64,000 nt of DNA, taken from Histomonas meleagridis (taxonomy: Eukaryota > Parabasalia > Tritrichomonadida > Dientamoebidae). The translations under genes were made by a program, and so were the position numbers. Of this stretch, positions 9,704 to 20,135 are shown one piece after another. The first letter of the stretch is position 1, and each line of letters opens with the position of its first letter. The notes below the pieces were generated by a model. That model saw nothing but the letters and a program-made list of their open reading frames with translations. It ran no database searches and was not told where the DNA came from. The stretch lies in contig WSYJ01000149.1 in assembly GCA_020186115.1 (NCBI GenBank), positions 62,001 through 126,000 on the forward strand. Direction: 5' to 3'.

Positions 9704-10870
9704 ATGGAAAAAGAACTCAAGGACAGAATAAAGATTGAAATCAAATATTATGGCATTGGAAAGGTAGTTTACTTTATTTACAATAATTTTTTCCTTTTAA
9801 GGGTTTTATTGTTTATCTTGGGTTGCCTTTTTTTATCAATTGGAGTCAAGCTTCCTTTCTTTATTTTCTTCTTTATAGAAATAGCTGTAGCATGGTGTAG
9901 ATTCAAAGCTCCACTCATTGACCAAGAGAGAAGAGAACAATTCAAGAAATGGGTTAATGAATCAATTGTTGCAAGCGGAGGTGAAAGTTGTCATTTTGCT
10001 AATCTTCTCTTTGAGAACGTATATAGCAAAATGATAACTGATACATACAGTGATTTTTTATGTCCAATTGCAAGTTCTACATTACAAGGTTTATTACCAT
10101 TTTTTGTTAAGAATCTCAATTTCACTGCCATTTCCTTTGGTTCTAATCCACCTAAGCTTTTACAAGCTGTCACAGAAGAACCACCATTTCCTAATTCTTT
10201 ATCACTTCAAATTGCAACTGTTCTTGCGAATGATATTTCTCTTTCATGTGACTTCACTATATTTCGAGTTCCATTTACTGTTGTTATTAAAGACATAGTT
10301 CTTTACGCACCTGTGCGCGTAATTATCGAGTCACCCGAACATAACGTCTTTTCGAACACATCGGTTATCACATCAATGGCTTTTACAGCGGTAAAACCGC
10401 CTATCGTTCTATCGGCAAATATTTATCTTAACGGTTTCTGTATCAACCGAATCCCAATGGTAATGTATCTTATTTCGATTATAGCCGAACATTTTATTTC
10501 ATTGATTTTAGCGAATGGAGAATGTATTGTTTGGGATTGGATAACAAATAAGTTGTCAATGAGACATATTAAGAGACCTGAATCAGCTCTTTCATATCAA
10601 CTCTTCCATACAATAGCTGATAAAAGTAAGGCTGATAAGGACTATGGAAGGTTCTCATTTTCAAATGACGCTATTGAAAGATTCGATGAAACAAGAAAGA
10701 TGTATTGGGAAAGAGCGCAAAAGACTCCTCTCAAACCAAACGAAATTTTGTTGCCAATGTCTCCTGCACATGGAAACGAAACTGAACCCGTTTTCCCTTT
10801 CTACCCAGAACGAAAAGAATCACGTGAAGTCGGAATACAGAAGTTCGAATCTGAAGGTTTATCTCAATAA
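9704..10870 (+). CDS. SMP-domain lipid-transfer protein (extended-synaptotagmin/tricalbin-like)
   Basis: 388 residues. SMP proteins move lipids between ER and another membrane at contact sites. A short basic N-terminus is followed by a hydrophobic hairpin (~15-65: FFLLRVLLFILGCLFL, LPFFIFFFIEIAVAW). The SMP-like domain starts at ~75 (REQFKKWVNES) and includes NLNFTAISFGSNPPKLLQAV, matching the family's 'FTLGxxPPxI' strand, and continues to ~290. No C2 domain follows; the tail (~300-388) is polar. I prefer the ATG at 9704 because an upstream in-frame ATG at 9608 would overlap the divergent gene. The stop reads TAAATAA. Confidence 0.65.
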   Translation: MEKELKDRIKIEIKYYGIGKVVYFIYNNFFLLRVLLFILGCLFLSIGVKLPFFIFFFIEIAVAWCRFKAPLIDQERREQFKKWVNESIVASGGESCHFANLLFENVYSKMITDTYSDFLCPIASSTLQGLLPFFVKNLNFTAISFGSNPPKLLQAVTEEPPFPNSLSLQIATVLANDISLSCDFTIFRVPFTVVIKDIVLYAPVRVIIESPEHNVFSNTSVITSMAFTAVKPPIVLSANIYLNGFCINRIPMVMYLISIIAEHFISLILANGECIVWDWITNKLSMRHIKRPESALSYQLFHTIADKSKADKDYGRFSFSNDAIERFDETRKMYWERAQKTPLKPNEILLPMSPAHGNETEPVFPFYPERKESREVGIQKFESEGLSQ

Positions 10871-11276
10871 ATAATGTGATAGAATTCTAAATATAATATT
10901 TAATGGCATGAAACTGTTAAAAATATTTTTTATTAGAGGTATTGGTTTTAAATGAATTACGAATTTTGTTTCAGCAAAAAAGTTTGGCTGCTTCATATGA
11001 AAACATTGTTACTAAAAGTATAATGTGAATACAAATTTCAAAACTAGACTTAGGGATTTTTATAAGTATTTTCAAATATTAATTAAAATGTTTTTATGAT
11101 TGATGTTTATAATGAATGAAAGGGGATTATTATTTCATTTTTTATTAGAATTGGTTCAATATGTTGAAATATTTATATAAATTATTTCGTTTTAATATCA
11201 TGTGCAAATTATTTTTGAGTAAAATCAAACTTATTTCAAAGTATAAAAGCATAAATATTTTACTAAACAATATAAT
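10871..11276. other. Convergent AT-rich spacer
   Basis: Separates the 3' ends of the SMP gene (plus) and the GT61 gene (minus). No open frame of note, no hairpin-T run and no RNA signature seen. Confidence 0.5.
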
Positions 11277-13013
11277 TTAAAGTTTTTTCCTTAGCTCACT
11301 TACTATATTTGACCAAGTTTGATTGAAAGTCTTTAATTCCAGCTGTACGCATTGATCTCTCAAACTATCATGACATATAACTTCCGAACACAACTTTGGG
11401 TAATTAAAACAAGTGATCAATTGCGAAGAAGAGTTTGATGGCGCCCTCTTATTCATTATCGCATAATAATTCACGCCAGCAGCATTTGCAGCTACTTTAT
11501 ACCAATCTCTGCAAATATAACCAAACGGCAAAACCTCAATCATATATGTCGGAAATTCATCTGTACTTTCATGCATCCACATTACATGTGCGAGACCACT
11601 TCCATGCAGCCCGACAAGTACAGAAGCCTTTGAAACCAAACTAATTTGTTCTTGTACCTTTAAGCTCTCAAATTTTATGCATCGCACATCACAAAAATCA
11701 CATGTATTTCTCATCAATTCCACAACTTCATCTTGATTGACAATACGCCGATGACTAGTTTGTCTGTCTATCATTATCACTAATAGTTTGCTTTCATTAG
11801 TTTTCCGGGCATTTAAAGGGAATTTCAAACTCTCTAAAACAGCATCACGAAAGCCGATAGCATTTTGGCGGTTAACTTCATATTTGAATGAAATCATTTG
11901 ATTGGAATCGCGGTTTGGGTCGGGGTTCTTTTCGAGTTTTTCAATGCCAACGGTTCCTTGTCGTAACAAAAGTGTGTCTCTAACGATCGACAGCACTTGG
12001 ATGCCTTTGTGTGAGAAAATATTAGCAACACAATGAAATAGCCAGACGCCATCATTACGGACAAAGACTTGACTGTTATTCATGGTTGCATTCGGCTTTA
12101 ATAATTGAATATGATTCCATAATGGGATACTAAAATCAAATAGAAAATGCCAGAGCATATAATAGTTATGAAATGTCCCATAGATGTAACTAAAATCAGT
12201 GACTTCTTTGAAGTTAGTAGGAAACTGTGAAATTTTGAAATTAAGAACAATGGGTTCCGAATTAAAACGATCAATGGTTTTGTCAAATGGAGGAGCTCTT
12301 GCTCCTGGTACTAAAAATGGCTCGGGATACCGAAATTGGGCAGGCGAGAAAAAATAAAAATGATTATTAAAAAATATTAAATTTTGATATTCGCACCAAC
12401 GCTTTGAAAATGAATTCTTATGGTGACATTTTAATTGTGAATATTCGGTGGAATTAGCAAATCTTGTAGTTGATAATTGAACTTTATAAGCAGAATTTAT
12501 AAATGGCTTAAAATCTTCATATGACTCAGATACGTTAATACCGGATGATGAACAAAGAAGTTCGCCTTCATAATAATCAAGAACAGGCAAAAAAAATCGA
12601 AGTTGATACGTGGTATTATCTATTGATAAAACTTCCCCTTTACCAATTGGAAAGAAAATTTGCTGATTAAGCCATGTTGTTCTTAGAGCGAAATGTAAGC
12701 TAAAAATATTTTTGTTTTGAGTTGGTAATTCTGGATATGTTATAGAAATGATATCATCAGTGATTAGTATGGAATTGATATCTGTGCAAATTGATGGAAC
12801 TGAAGGAATACGATTTCGTGCAATTATTATTTTTTGTTCTTTCCGTTTTATTTTTTGAGGGTATGGAATTAATTTAGAAAGAATAACTTCAGATGTAAAG
12901 AAGAATACAATAAAAGTTAGTATGAATCTTATTTTCTGGCCAAAAAAAATGCTTTTTTTCCGAAGGTACATATGGTCGAACGTTAATTTAATAAAGAATA
13001 ATTGAATAATCAT
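11277..13013 (-). CDS. GT61-family glycosyltransferase, type II membrane protein
   Basis: 578 residues (564 if the second Met is used). GT61 (DUF563) enzymes, such as plant xylosyltransferases and EOGT, transfer sugars in the ER or Golgi. A membrane anchor (IRFILTFIVFFFTSEVIL, ~28-45) follows a basic N-terminus, giving type II topology. Conserved blocks are FHNYYMLWHFLFDFSIPLW, VIMIDRQTSHRRIVN and the hallmark SKASVLVGLHGSGLAHVMWM near residue 465, plus C-terminal Cys residues. Several NxS/T sites suggest a lumenal domain. The second Met (12971) may be the true start: the promoter word TCGAACGTTAA sits 5 bases upstream of it. Confidence 0.85.
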   Translation of the reverse strand: MIIQLFFIKLTFDHMYLRKKSIFFGQKIRFILTFIVFFFTSEVILSKLIPYPQKIKRKEQKIIIARNRIPSVPSICTDINSILITDDIISITYPELPTQNKNIFSLHFALRTTWLNQQIFFPIGKGEVLSIDNTTYQLRFFLPVLDYYEGELLCSSSGINVSESYEDFKPFINSAYKVQLSTTRFANSTEYSQLKCHHKNSFSKRWCEYQNLIFFNNHFYFFSPAQFRYPEPFLVPGARAPPFDKTIDRFNSEPIVLNFKISQFPTNFKEVTDFSYIYGTFHNYYMLWHFLFDFSIPLWNHIQLLKPNATMNNSQVFVRNDGVWLFHCVANIFSHKGIQVLSIVRDTLLLRQGTVGIEKLEKNPDPNRDSNQMISFKYEVNRQNAIGFRDAVLESLKFPLNARKTNESKLLVIMIDRQTSHRRIVNQDEVVELMRNTCDFCDVRCIKFESLKVQEQISLVSKASVLVGLHGSGLAHVMWMHESTDEFPTYMIEVLPFGYICRDWYKVAANAAGVNYYAIMNKRAPSNSSSQLITCFNYPKLCSEVICHDSLRDQCVQLELKTFNQTWSNIVSELRKKL

Positions 13014-13783
13014 TCAAAAACTGTGATAAGGTATTCTTCCAAAAAGAATAAAAATATCCGCAAATATAAGACTTTAAACAAGCAAATATTAATTATTGAA
13101 AAATGCACATGAATGTTAAAAACAAATGTGTTGTACATATTACTCAATGCTTATGTATTAAATAAGACCATCACTTTCTTTACGTCGTTAATAGATAAAA
13201 TTCTGCACAACGAACTTCCATTATTTTTTCATTGTGTAAAACTAAAGAAATATAATATATTATTAACAACATAAAAAAAAGATCTCTTAATTTCAAAATT
13301 ACTTCATGGACTATACTTGTAAAATCATGAATAAACAGCCCAACTAAATGCAAGAAACTTTTTATCATTAAACTTCAAAATTGTTTAAAATCATACATGC
13401 ATTATCAGAATTCAAAAATCTTTATCTATGGGATAAAATCCAAACTTGCCATAACTCTTCAGTGAAAAATCTTTTTTGCATAAAGTCCTTTACAAAAAAA
13501 ATTGATCAATTAATTTATTCAATTTTTTTAATAACCAAAAGAAATTGTGTAAAAACAAGTTCATGTATAAATTAAACATTTTTCTAATCATCATATATCA
13601 CATTTTTGCAAAAATAAAAAAAAAAAAAACAATATTGTTGAATCAAATCTGAAAATCAGATTTTGATTAATAGACCTGAAAAACAAATAAAATTTCATGT
13701 ACGTAAAGAGTTGCATTATCAAAATTAGATATCTGTTTTCGATTTTTTAGTTTCATGAATTGTCACTTTTTGTATTCAATCCA
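13014..13783. other. Intergenic with an inverted repeat
   Basis: Divergent region between the GT61 gene and the PDI-like gene. It holds a poly-A run near 13616-13629 and an almost perfect inverted repeat at 13641-13668 (arms AATCAAATCTGA and TCAGATTTTGATT, one bulge). GTCACTTTTTG at 13761-13771 is the reverse complement of the AAAAGTGAC word seen before other starts. Small frames here (13180-13368, 13381-13575) show no protein-like features. Confidence 0.45.
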
Positions 13784-14791
13784 ATGCTTTCGTTGTTTTT
13801 TCATCATTTTCTTTCTATAGAATTGAATTTAACACGAGAAATTTGGGATAAGTTGATTTTATCTAATGACACTGTCTTTGCAAATTTTTATTCACCAACA
13901 TCATTTTTTTCAAAATATGTTCAATCACATTTTTCCAAAGCTGCAAAAAGATTTAAAAACATTCATTTTTTGAACATCAACTGTGATGTTTTTTCGTGGG
14001 TTTGCGACAAATTTTCAATAATCGGGCTTCCTACATTTTTATATTTTCCAGAATTTCAAAATCAAACATATATTCAATATACACTTCCAAGAACAGCAGA
14101 CTCAATTACAGATTTTATTGAAACTCAATCGTATTATCGAAATTTTTCACATTCCCATATCCATAGAATTAATCCAATTTCATATTATTCGTTCATTAAC
14201 ACCAGTGAATGTAATATTTTAATATTTGGAAATACTTGGTATCGAAGCACTAAAGACTTTCGAATATTAATGCGCAAAGTTGCAAAGATATTTTCTGGCG
14301 ACAAAAATGTTAACTTTGGATTTATTGACTGTAAGGAATACTTTAACATATGTTACAATGAAATCGAAAATCTGTTTCCTGTTGCCTTCTTTTCTAATGA
14401 GAGAGTTAAATACTCATCACGATTCGAAACCGTCGAAGAAGCGGTTTTTTCCATAAATGATTTTTGTGGCACATTTCGAAGTGTGGACGGCACATTACTT
14501 GATTCAGCCGGTATTAATGAAATTGATGAGGAAAATATTGTGAGTTTTTCTGAAATCATTAATAATTCGACAAAAAAGCAACAAATGGAATGGGTCAAAA
14601 AGAATATTCCTGAGAAATGCTTTTTGTCAAACGTAATGAATAAGATCGTAGAGAATGGAAAAGAAGCTTTGGAGGGCTTACTGAACGTGACAAAAAAGAT
14701 ATTCGAAAGTAAAAGAATGTCACGAAAAGCTAAAGATCAATTAAATATGAAATTGAACTTGTTGAACTTGTTCAAAAAAACTTTGATATGA
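13784..14791 (+). CDS. PDI-like thioredoxin-fold protein lacking the CxxC motif
   Basis: 335 residues from the ATG at 13784; the frame opens at a TTG 24 bases earlier. The N-terminus MLSLFFHHFLSI looks like a short signal peptide. Residues ~18-125 fit a thioredoxin domain of the PDI a type: TVFANFYSPTSFFSKYV, where the usual APWCGHCK is replaced by SPTSFFSK, then FLNINCD, and the cis-Pro loop IIGLPTFLYFP. A second, weaker thioredoxin-like unit follows (CNILIFGNTWYRS, FGFIDCKEYF). The C-terminus is a helical D-domain-like tail. Without redox Cys it probably acts as an ER chaperone or substrate binder. No KDEL-type end. Confidence 0.7.
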   Translation: MLSLFFHHFLSIELNLTREIWDKLILSNDTVFANFYSPTSFFSKYVQSHFSKAAKRFKNIHFLNINCDVFSWVCDKFSIIGLPTFLYFPEFQNQTYIQYTLPRTADSITDFIETQSYYRNFSHSHIHRINPISYYSFINTSECNILIFGNTWYRSTKDFRILMRKVAKIFSGDKNVNFGFIDCKEYFNICYNEIENLFPVAFFSNERVKYSSRFETVEEAVFSINDFCGTFRSVDGTLLDSAGINEIDEENIVSFSEIINNSTKKQQMEWVKKNIPEKCFLSNVMNKIVENGKEALEGLLNVTKKIFESKRMSRKAKDQLNMKLNLLNLFKKTLI

Positions 14792-15064
14792 AATAGAATA
14801 TAATAATAAATGTTATAAAATTATAATGTTCTTTATTAAATTAAGTGAATTAACTAATATTTGAACATGAAATAACTTGAATTATTATTATATATATTAA
14901 GATGCACTCGTTCAAAAATAATTATATAATTTGATTAAAAGCACTACTCAATTAATATTAAACTAATCAAAAATTATAGAAAACCTTAAGATTTCTTAGA
15001 TGATTAATGAAAAAGTTAAGCATACGATTGTAATTAAAAAATATAAGTTGGAAATGCATTTAAT

Positions 15065-16048
15065 ATGAAATGCAGTCTTACTATTGCAATTTCATTTATT
15101 GTTTGTACTGTTTCGTTTGGAGCTTCTTCAGCATTATCTTCATTAGCATTAAGATCTTTCACACCTGAGTTGGTTGTAATGTACAGGATATTATTTGGAT
15201 TTTGTTTTTGTTTAATTATATTAATATTTCGCTGCTTATTCGAAAGAGATTATTTTAATAAAGTAAAATCTCATTTAAATTTCAAAATGATTAATATATA
15301 TTTATTAATTGGAGGACTTATTAACCTTGGTATTCCACATACATTAATTGCTGTTGCATTACAATGGTGTCAATCAGCAATTATTCAGATTTCAAGACCA
15401 CTCACGACAATTGTTTCACAAATTTTTTCCCATTTTTTATTTGCTGATGAAAAACTCAACAGATTTAAATTTTCTGCTTTAGGATGTGCATTCATTGGTG
15501 TTTCTTTTAATGCAATTCCTTCTTTCACAAAACCACCAAACACAACAAATGATACCATTATAAGTTATGTTTTAATTTTTATGGGTATGTCTCTTTTTGG
15601 TGCTGCTGCAGTATTTTTAAAATACAAAACGCCACTTGTTGATATAACCATAAGTTCATTGATCCAAAATTTAAGTTCTTTTATTTTTTGTTTGATTTTT
15701 ACTCTAATTTGTACTGGTCCTCATAATATGCATAAATGTGCAGTTAGAGCAGATGTTATTGATTGGATATGGCTTCTAATATTAGGAATTTTTGCTTCTG
15801 GAATATCTATTCAATGTATGATGTTTCTTATTAAAGAACTTGGTGCAGGTGGCGCAAACTTTGTATGTTTCGGTCAAATAATTGTTGGGGTAATTCTTGG
15901 AATTTTTTGGCTTAAAGAATGGAATTCATATAGCTCATGGGAAATTTCAATCTCTGTTATTGGGCTTACCCTAATTGCACTTGCTGTTTTAATTGGATTT
16001 ATTGAGAAACCAAAAAATGTATTTAAATCTGATGAAGAAAAATACTGA
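15065..16048 (+). CDS. DMT-superfamily (EamA-type) transporter
   Basis: 327 residues with about ten membrane segments in two similar halves, typical of EamA/DMT carriers. The first helix carries SFGASSALSSLALRSFTPELVVMYRILFG, the family's 'P-x-x-x-x-x-x-R' signature. The first half ends with ISRPLTTIVSQIFSHFLFADE. The second half starts near 165 (YVLIFMGMSLFGAAAVFLKY) and ends with the pattern GQIIVGVILGIFWLKEWNSYSSWEI. The substrate cannot be inferred; metabolites, amino acids and nucleotide sugars are all possible. The C-terminal tail is short and acidic. Confidence 0.8.
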   Translation: MKCSLTIAISFIVCTVSFGASSALSSLALRSFTPELVVMYRILFGFCFCLIILIFRCLFERDYFNKVKSHLNFKMINIYLLIGGLINLGIPHTLIAVALQWCQSAIIQISRPLTTIVSQIFSHFLFADEKLNRFKFSALGCAFIGVSFNAIPSFTKPPNTTNDTIISYVLIFMGMSLFGAAAVFLKYKTPLVDITISSLIQNLSSFIFCLIFTLICTGPHNMHKCAVRADVIDWIWLLILGIFASGISIQCMMFLIKELGAGGANFVCFGQIIVGVILGIFWLKEWNSYSSWEISISVIGLTLIALAVLIGFIEKPKNVFKSDEEKY

Positions 16049-16151
16049 AATATTAAAAAAAAAAAAAATTGATGTTGTCGTCGGTGTGGGAGTGATAATG
16101 AGCGCATTGGCTGTTTCAACAATTTAAAATAAAAATTATTAGTTCGACAAT

Positions 16152-16502
16152 TTATTTAGCTTGTTTTGCCTTTGGTTTTTGTTGTCCATCTGCAGCGAGA
16201 GATGCTTCTTCTGGTTCCTTTGCAGTGAATATTTGTTTTGGTAATGAATAATCAATTTCGAAAAATGGAATAAGATCTTCCATTCGTGTTGGCTTCTTCT
16301 TTAAACTTTTCATGCTCATGTACCCTTCTTGATCATAATAATCATAATATTCCATTTCGATTGGATTATCCATTTTATTCAGCATTGCTTTGCTTGGTCT
16401 CATTCTAGGATCTGGATAGTCCCTTTCGTCGCGTCTTTCATACTTTTTTCTTGCCTCAGGATGCATTTCATAATGTTCCTTCTTGGACCTGCCTCCTTTC
16501 AT
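16152..16502 (-). CDS. Small charged protein of unknown function
   Basis: 116 residues, ATG start. The N-terminus is strongly basic (MKGGRSKKEHYEMHPEARKK), the middle is Tyr/Met/Asp-rich (PIEMEYYDYYDQEGYMSM), and a hydrophobic patch MEDLIPFFEIDYSLP precedes an Ala/Lys-rich tail. No membrane span or catalytic motif. The balanced, non-repetitive composition and intact frame in AT-rich DNA argue that it is real. It may be an RNA- or ribosome-associated protein, but that is a guess. Confidence 0.55.
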   Translation of the reverse strand: MKGGRSKKEHYEMHPEARKKYERRDERDYPDPRMRPSKAMLNKMDNPIEMEYYDYYDQEGYMSMKSLKKKPTRMEDLIPFFEIDYSLPKQIFTAKEPEEASLAADGQQKPKAKQAK

Positions 16503-16808
16503 GATAATTATTTGGCAAAATTACTGACAAAGAAAATTTGAATGAAAATATTCGTTGCATTATTATTTACGTTCAAAAAATAAATTGACAAAAAAGATAT
16601 CTAATGTAACACATTTATAGCTTCATATCTAAGAAAGAAAACATAACTACTGAACGTAATTATACAAGAGATTATTAAAATCATCATAATTTCAAAAAAA
16701 AATATGTATCACATTGTTATTCAATTTTTATGTGTAAACGAGTTTGTGGAATTATGAGAATATTATTATGTTTATAAAAATTATAAATGCATTTTCTAAA
16801 AAAAGTTT
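16503..16808. other. Intergenic, 5' region of the small charged protein
   Basis: AT-rich spacer between two minus-strand genes. It holds the upstream region of the 16502 gene and the 3' flank of the large surface protein. No recognisable element beyond scattered ACGTT words. Confidence 0.4.
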
Positions 16809-19800
16809 TTATAAACTTGTATCAATAAATTCATTTGAGTTATTTCCATTTTTCATTTTTATATAAAAGATTATACCTCCTGTAATGGCACTTATCCCAG
16901 CAAGAGCTGCTATAATTCCCACAATCAATCCAACTCTTGAAAATTTGCTGTGATCCTTTTTATTGTTGGTAATTTGACTTGTTATATTGGATGATTTATC
17001 TGTTTTTGGAGGATTTTCTGGTTCTTCAGTTTTCTTTCCAGGTTCATCTGGTTCTTGAGGCACATCAGGCTCATCAGGGACTTCTGGTTCATTTGGTTGT
17101 GCATCTGTTATCATAACGCCGAGACAATTTTGCAATTCGCTTTCATCCTTAAGGAAGTAAGATGTACAAAATGGTTTTATTCTTGAATTTTTTCCATTAA
17201 GTTCTGGATTATCTGATTTAAATGTAACTAATTTTTTATATGAATTACAATTTTGTATAGAAAATATTTTTCTCTTTGCACAATAGACAAAGCTTATTGA
17301 ATTAAGCAAGTCATCTGTAATTTTATCTTTACCTTCATATCTTAATATAATTTCTTTTGGAGTTGTCATTCCATTTCTGGTTAAAATTAAAGGGAATGAA
17401 CCGAATGAATAATTAATTTCAACAATTCCATTTTTTATATCAATATAATTAGATTTTAATGTTTTGGTATTTTTAAGTGATAATTTTTTACCAATAATTA
17501 AATCTCCAAATATTATTTCATCAGATTCCATTACATTAATATTATTAGTAATTAATTTGTTATTAATTTTTGAATTTTCCATAAAGCTTGATTCAATATT
17601 ATTACATTTTATAAAATTAATTTCAGTATATTTAATAATTCCATTATTTGCACGATAAGAGAATTTCTCATTATTACAATTTATTGTAATTGGATCATTT
17701 AATAAATAATTAATATTATCATATTTAAAAGAAAAAGAAGCATCATTTACCTCATTTAATGATAACTTTATATTATTTGTAATATCTACAAATTTAAGAT
17801 TATTTCCTTTAATTATTAAAGGTTTAGTAAATTTTGAATTTTCCCAATTTCCTTTAAAATTCAAAGTTAATTCTTTGTTTAATGCTTGAGTATTTAAGAT
17901 GAATCCATCAAATTTAACACTATTTTGAGAAAGAGTGACTTCATTATTATTTAATGAATCTGTTAAAATTTGATATTCAATAATTCCTTTATGTTTTTCT
18001 TTCTTAATTAAATTCGTCCCAATATTAATATCATTATCGTTAAACTGAATAGACATTGGATATGTAGATTGTAATCCTAAATTATTATACACTGATTTTG
18101 TAAGTGATCCAAAAGTTTTAAAATCAAGAAAAACTTCTTTTCCTAGAAACAAAACATTATCTTCATAAAGTTTTCCTTTGATAGTATTGTTAATAAGTTC
18201 TACATATGGAATCTTCATTTCAATATCTTTATTAGATATTATATTTTTAAAATTAATATCTAAAGAACAATTTTCAATTCTAAGTTTTTTAATATGTTGA
18301 ATATCAGTTTGATCTATATCAATGGTTAATTCATTTTTTATCAATGATGTTATTGATATTTCAGTATTGATATTTGGTAATTCAGATAATTTTATTGAAT
18401 CTTTTAATGATTCATTAAATAAAAAGTTTATTTTCTTTGTTCCTTTATGTATTATACTTTTTGGATTTGTAATTTCAGTGAGTTTTACAGGAACATAATC
18501 ATTATTGTTAACATTACATTTTGAACCATAACAATATTTTTCAGGAATAGAAGCAGGAAGACTTTTCATAATCATTTGAATGCAATCTTGATTGTTAATA
18601 TGTTCAATTTTGAATTCTGTAATTTCCTTAAATTCATCAGCATCCTCATTTATAAAATTATAATTAAATGCATTTTGAGGAATTTTATTTGCGCACATGA
18701 GATTTAAAGGAATATTAATTTTTTTCTTTAACTCTTCAAAATGAATTGATTTATCCATATTTAAATTTATGTTTAAATTATATTTTAAGTTATGTGAATC
18801 ATAAGGAATTTCAGCTTTATAATTAATATTAGGTAATATTATTTTACCAGTCTTCTCAATTTTGATTTCTAATGTTATAGTACCTCCGGAAATTAAGTCA
18901 AAGTAATTAGATTCTTTGTTTTTATTACTTAAAATATTAATATTCATAGATTTGGTTTTCACATTTTTTGAAGAAGAGATTGGTATGTCTAAATAAGAAA
19001 CCATTAAAGTTAACTGATTATTAGAATTTAAATCAGAATTTAATTCCAAATTTTTAACTTCATTTGCATAAAAAATTATAGGTTCTGTGATTTGAGAATT
19101 TATTGAGTTACTTGATGATTTTAATATCAAACTATTTGTTATTCCACATTCTCTTGATGTTGTTATTATATTAATTCCAGCACTACCAATATTTGCAATT
19201 AAAGCAGGAACATTTAATCCTCCAATTTCAATTGTTGACTTTTCTTTTTGTATAATATTGAAAATTGGACCTAACACTTTATTTGAAGGCATTCCAAATG
19301 ATAATGACTTTTGGAAATCATTTGGAAAAGAAACTATTCCTCCATTAAGCTTTAAATCAAAAAGAAATGATTCATGAAAACCAAATTTTTCTTTTTGAAT
19401 AAATGTATATTTAGAAGTGATATCTTTGAAATATACTTTTGTGAATGAATATTTTGTTTTAAAAGAAATTTTATTATTCCCATTGTATGGTTTGATTGAA
19501 AATGAATAAGCAGAAAGAATTATTTCAGCATTTTCTTTGATATCTTTTGAAATAGTAATTCTAGGTCCAATAAAGAAAGTTGGCGTTAGGTAAGTAGTTT
19601 GAAAATGTTCGATGTTTATTGTAATATCAGAAGTAATATCTTTATCAATGCTTGTTAAGATGAAATTTGCAGAAGTAATAGAATCAAAATAAATAAGCGA
19701 TTTTGAATCACTAACAGTAAAAGTAGAATCAAGTACACATTTTGATATTTGATTACCTTTCTTAAAAATAACATTATTCATATCCATTTTAACGCATGAA

Positions 19801-20135
19801 ACAATTTCAGACACACTTATAATGACAATATTTCTTAATTTAATGGTATTTATAGCGTTAATGTTTCCAATGTCAAATGTAATTATAGGTTCAATATTGT
19901 CTTTACCAGAAATTCCTATGATTTCAAATTCTAGTGGAGCATTAACAAAAGAAATTTTTACGGAACTAGCATCACCATAAACATATAAAGTGCTACCACT
20001 ATTCAATTCATCTGGATCAAAATCTTTGATTTCGTAAAATTTATCAGCATATGTTTCTTTGCATTGCTCATTTGATGTACCAATGCATATTGAATAACTT
20101 AAACATTTATTAATTAATATTAAGCAGAATATCAT
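16809..20135 (-). CDS. Large type I surface protein
   Basis: 1,108 residues. A signal peptide (MIFCLILINKCLSYS) is followed by a ~970-residue ectodomain rich in Ile, Asn, Lys and Ser with many short beta-like segments and paired Cys, but no regular LRR. Then comes a Pro/Glu/Asp stalk (~1005-1050: EPEVPDEPDVPQEPDEPG), one membrane helix (VGLIVGIIAALAGISAITGGIIFYI) and a short tail ending NEFIDTSL. This is the plan of trichomonad surface antigens, probably displayed to the host or environment. No enzyme motif. Neighbouring transporters share no evident function with it. Confidence 0.8.
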   Translation of the reverse strand: MIFCLILINKCLSYSICIGTSNEQCKETYADKFYEIKDFDPDELNSGSTLYVYGDASSVKISFVNAPLEFEIIGISGKDNIEPIITFDIGNINAINTIKLRNIVIISVSEIVSCVKMDMNNVIFKKGNQISKCVLDSTFTVSDSKSLIYFDSITSANFILTSIDKDITSDITINIEHFQTTYLTPTFFIGPRITISKDIKENAEIILSAYSFSIKPYNGNNKISFKTKYSFTKVYFKDITSKYTFIQKEKFGFHESFLFDLKLNGGIVSFPNDFQKSLSFGMPSNKVLGPIFNIIQKEKSTIEIGGLNVPALIANIGSAGINIITTSRECGITNSLILKSSSNSINSQITEPIIFYANEVKNLELNSDLNSNNQLTLMVSYLDIPISSSKNVKTKSMNINILSNKNKESNYFDLISGGTITLEIKIEKTGKIILPNINYKAEIPYDSHNLKYNLNINLNMDKSIHFEELKKKINIPLNLMCANKIPQNAFNYNFINEDADEFKEITEFKIEHINNQDCIQMIMKSLPASIPEKYCYGSKCNVNNNDYVPVKLTEITNPKSIIHKGTKKINFLFNESLKDSIKLSELPNINTEISITSLIKNELTIDIDQTDIQHIKKLRIENCSLDINFKNIISNKDIEMKIPYVELINNTIKGKLYEDNVLFLGKEVFLDFKTFGSLTKSVYNNLGLQSTYPMSIQFNDNDINIGTNLIKKEKHKGIIEYQILTDSLNNNEVTLSQNSVKFDGFILNTQALNKELTLNFKGNWENSKFTKPLIIKGNNLKFVDITNNIKLSLNEVNDASFSFKYDNINYLLNDPITINCNNEKFSYRANNGIIKYTEINFIKCNNIESSFMENSKINNKLITNNINVMESDEIIFGDLIIGKKLSLKNTKTLKSNYIDIKNGIVEINYSFGSFPLILTRNGMTTPKEIILRYEGKDKITDDLLNSISFVYCAKRKIFSIQNCNSYKKLVTFKSDNPELNGKNSRIKPFCTSYFLKDESELQNCLGVMITDAQPNEPEVPDEPDVPQEPDEPGKKTEEPENPPKTDKSSNITSQITNNKKDHSKFSRVGLIVGIIAALAGISAITGGIIFYIKMKNGNNSNEFIDTSL

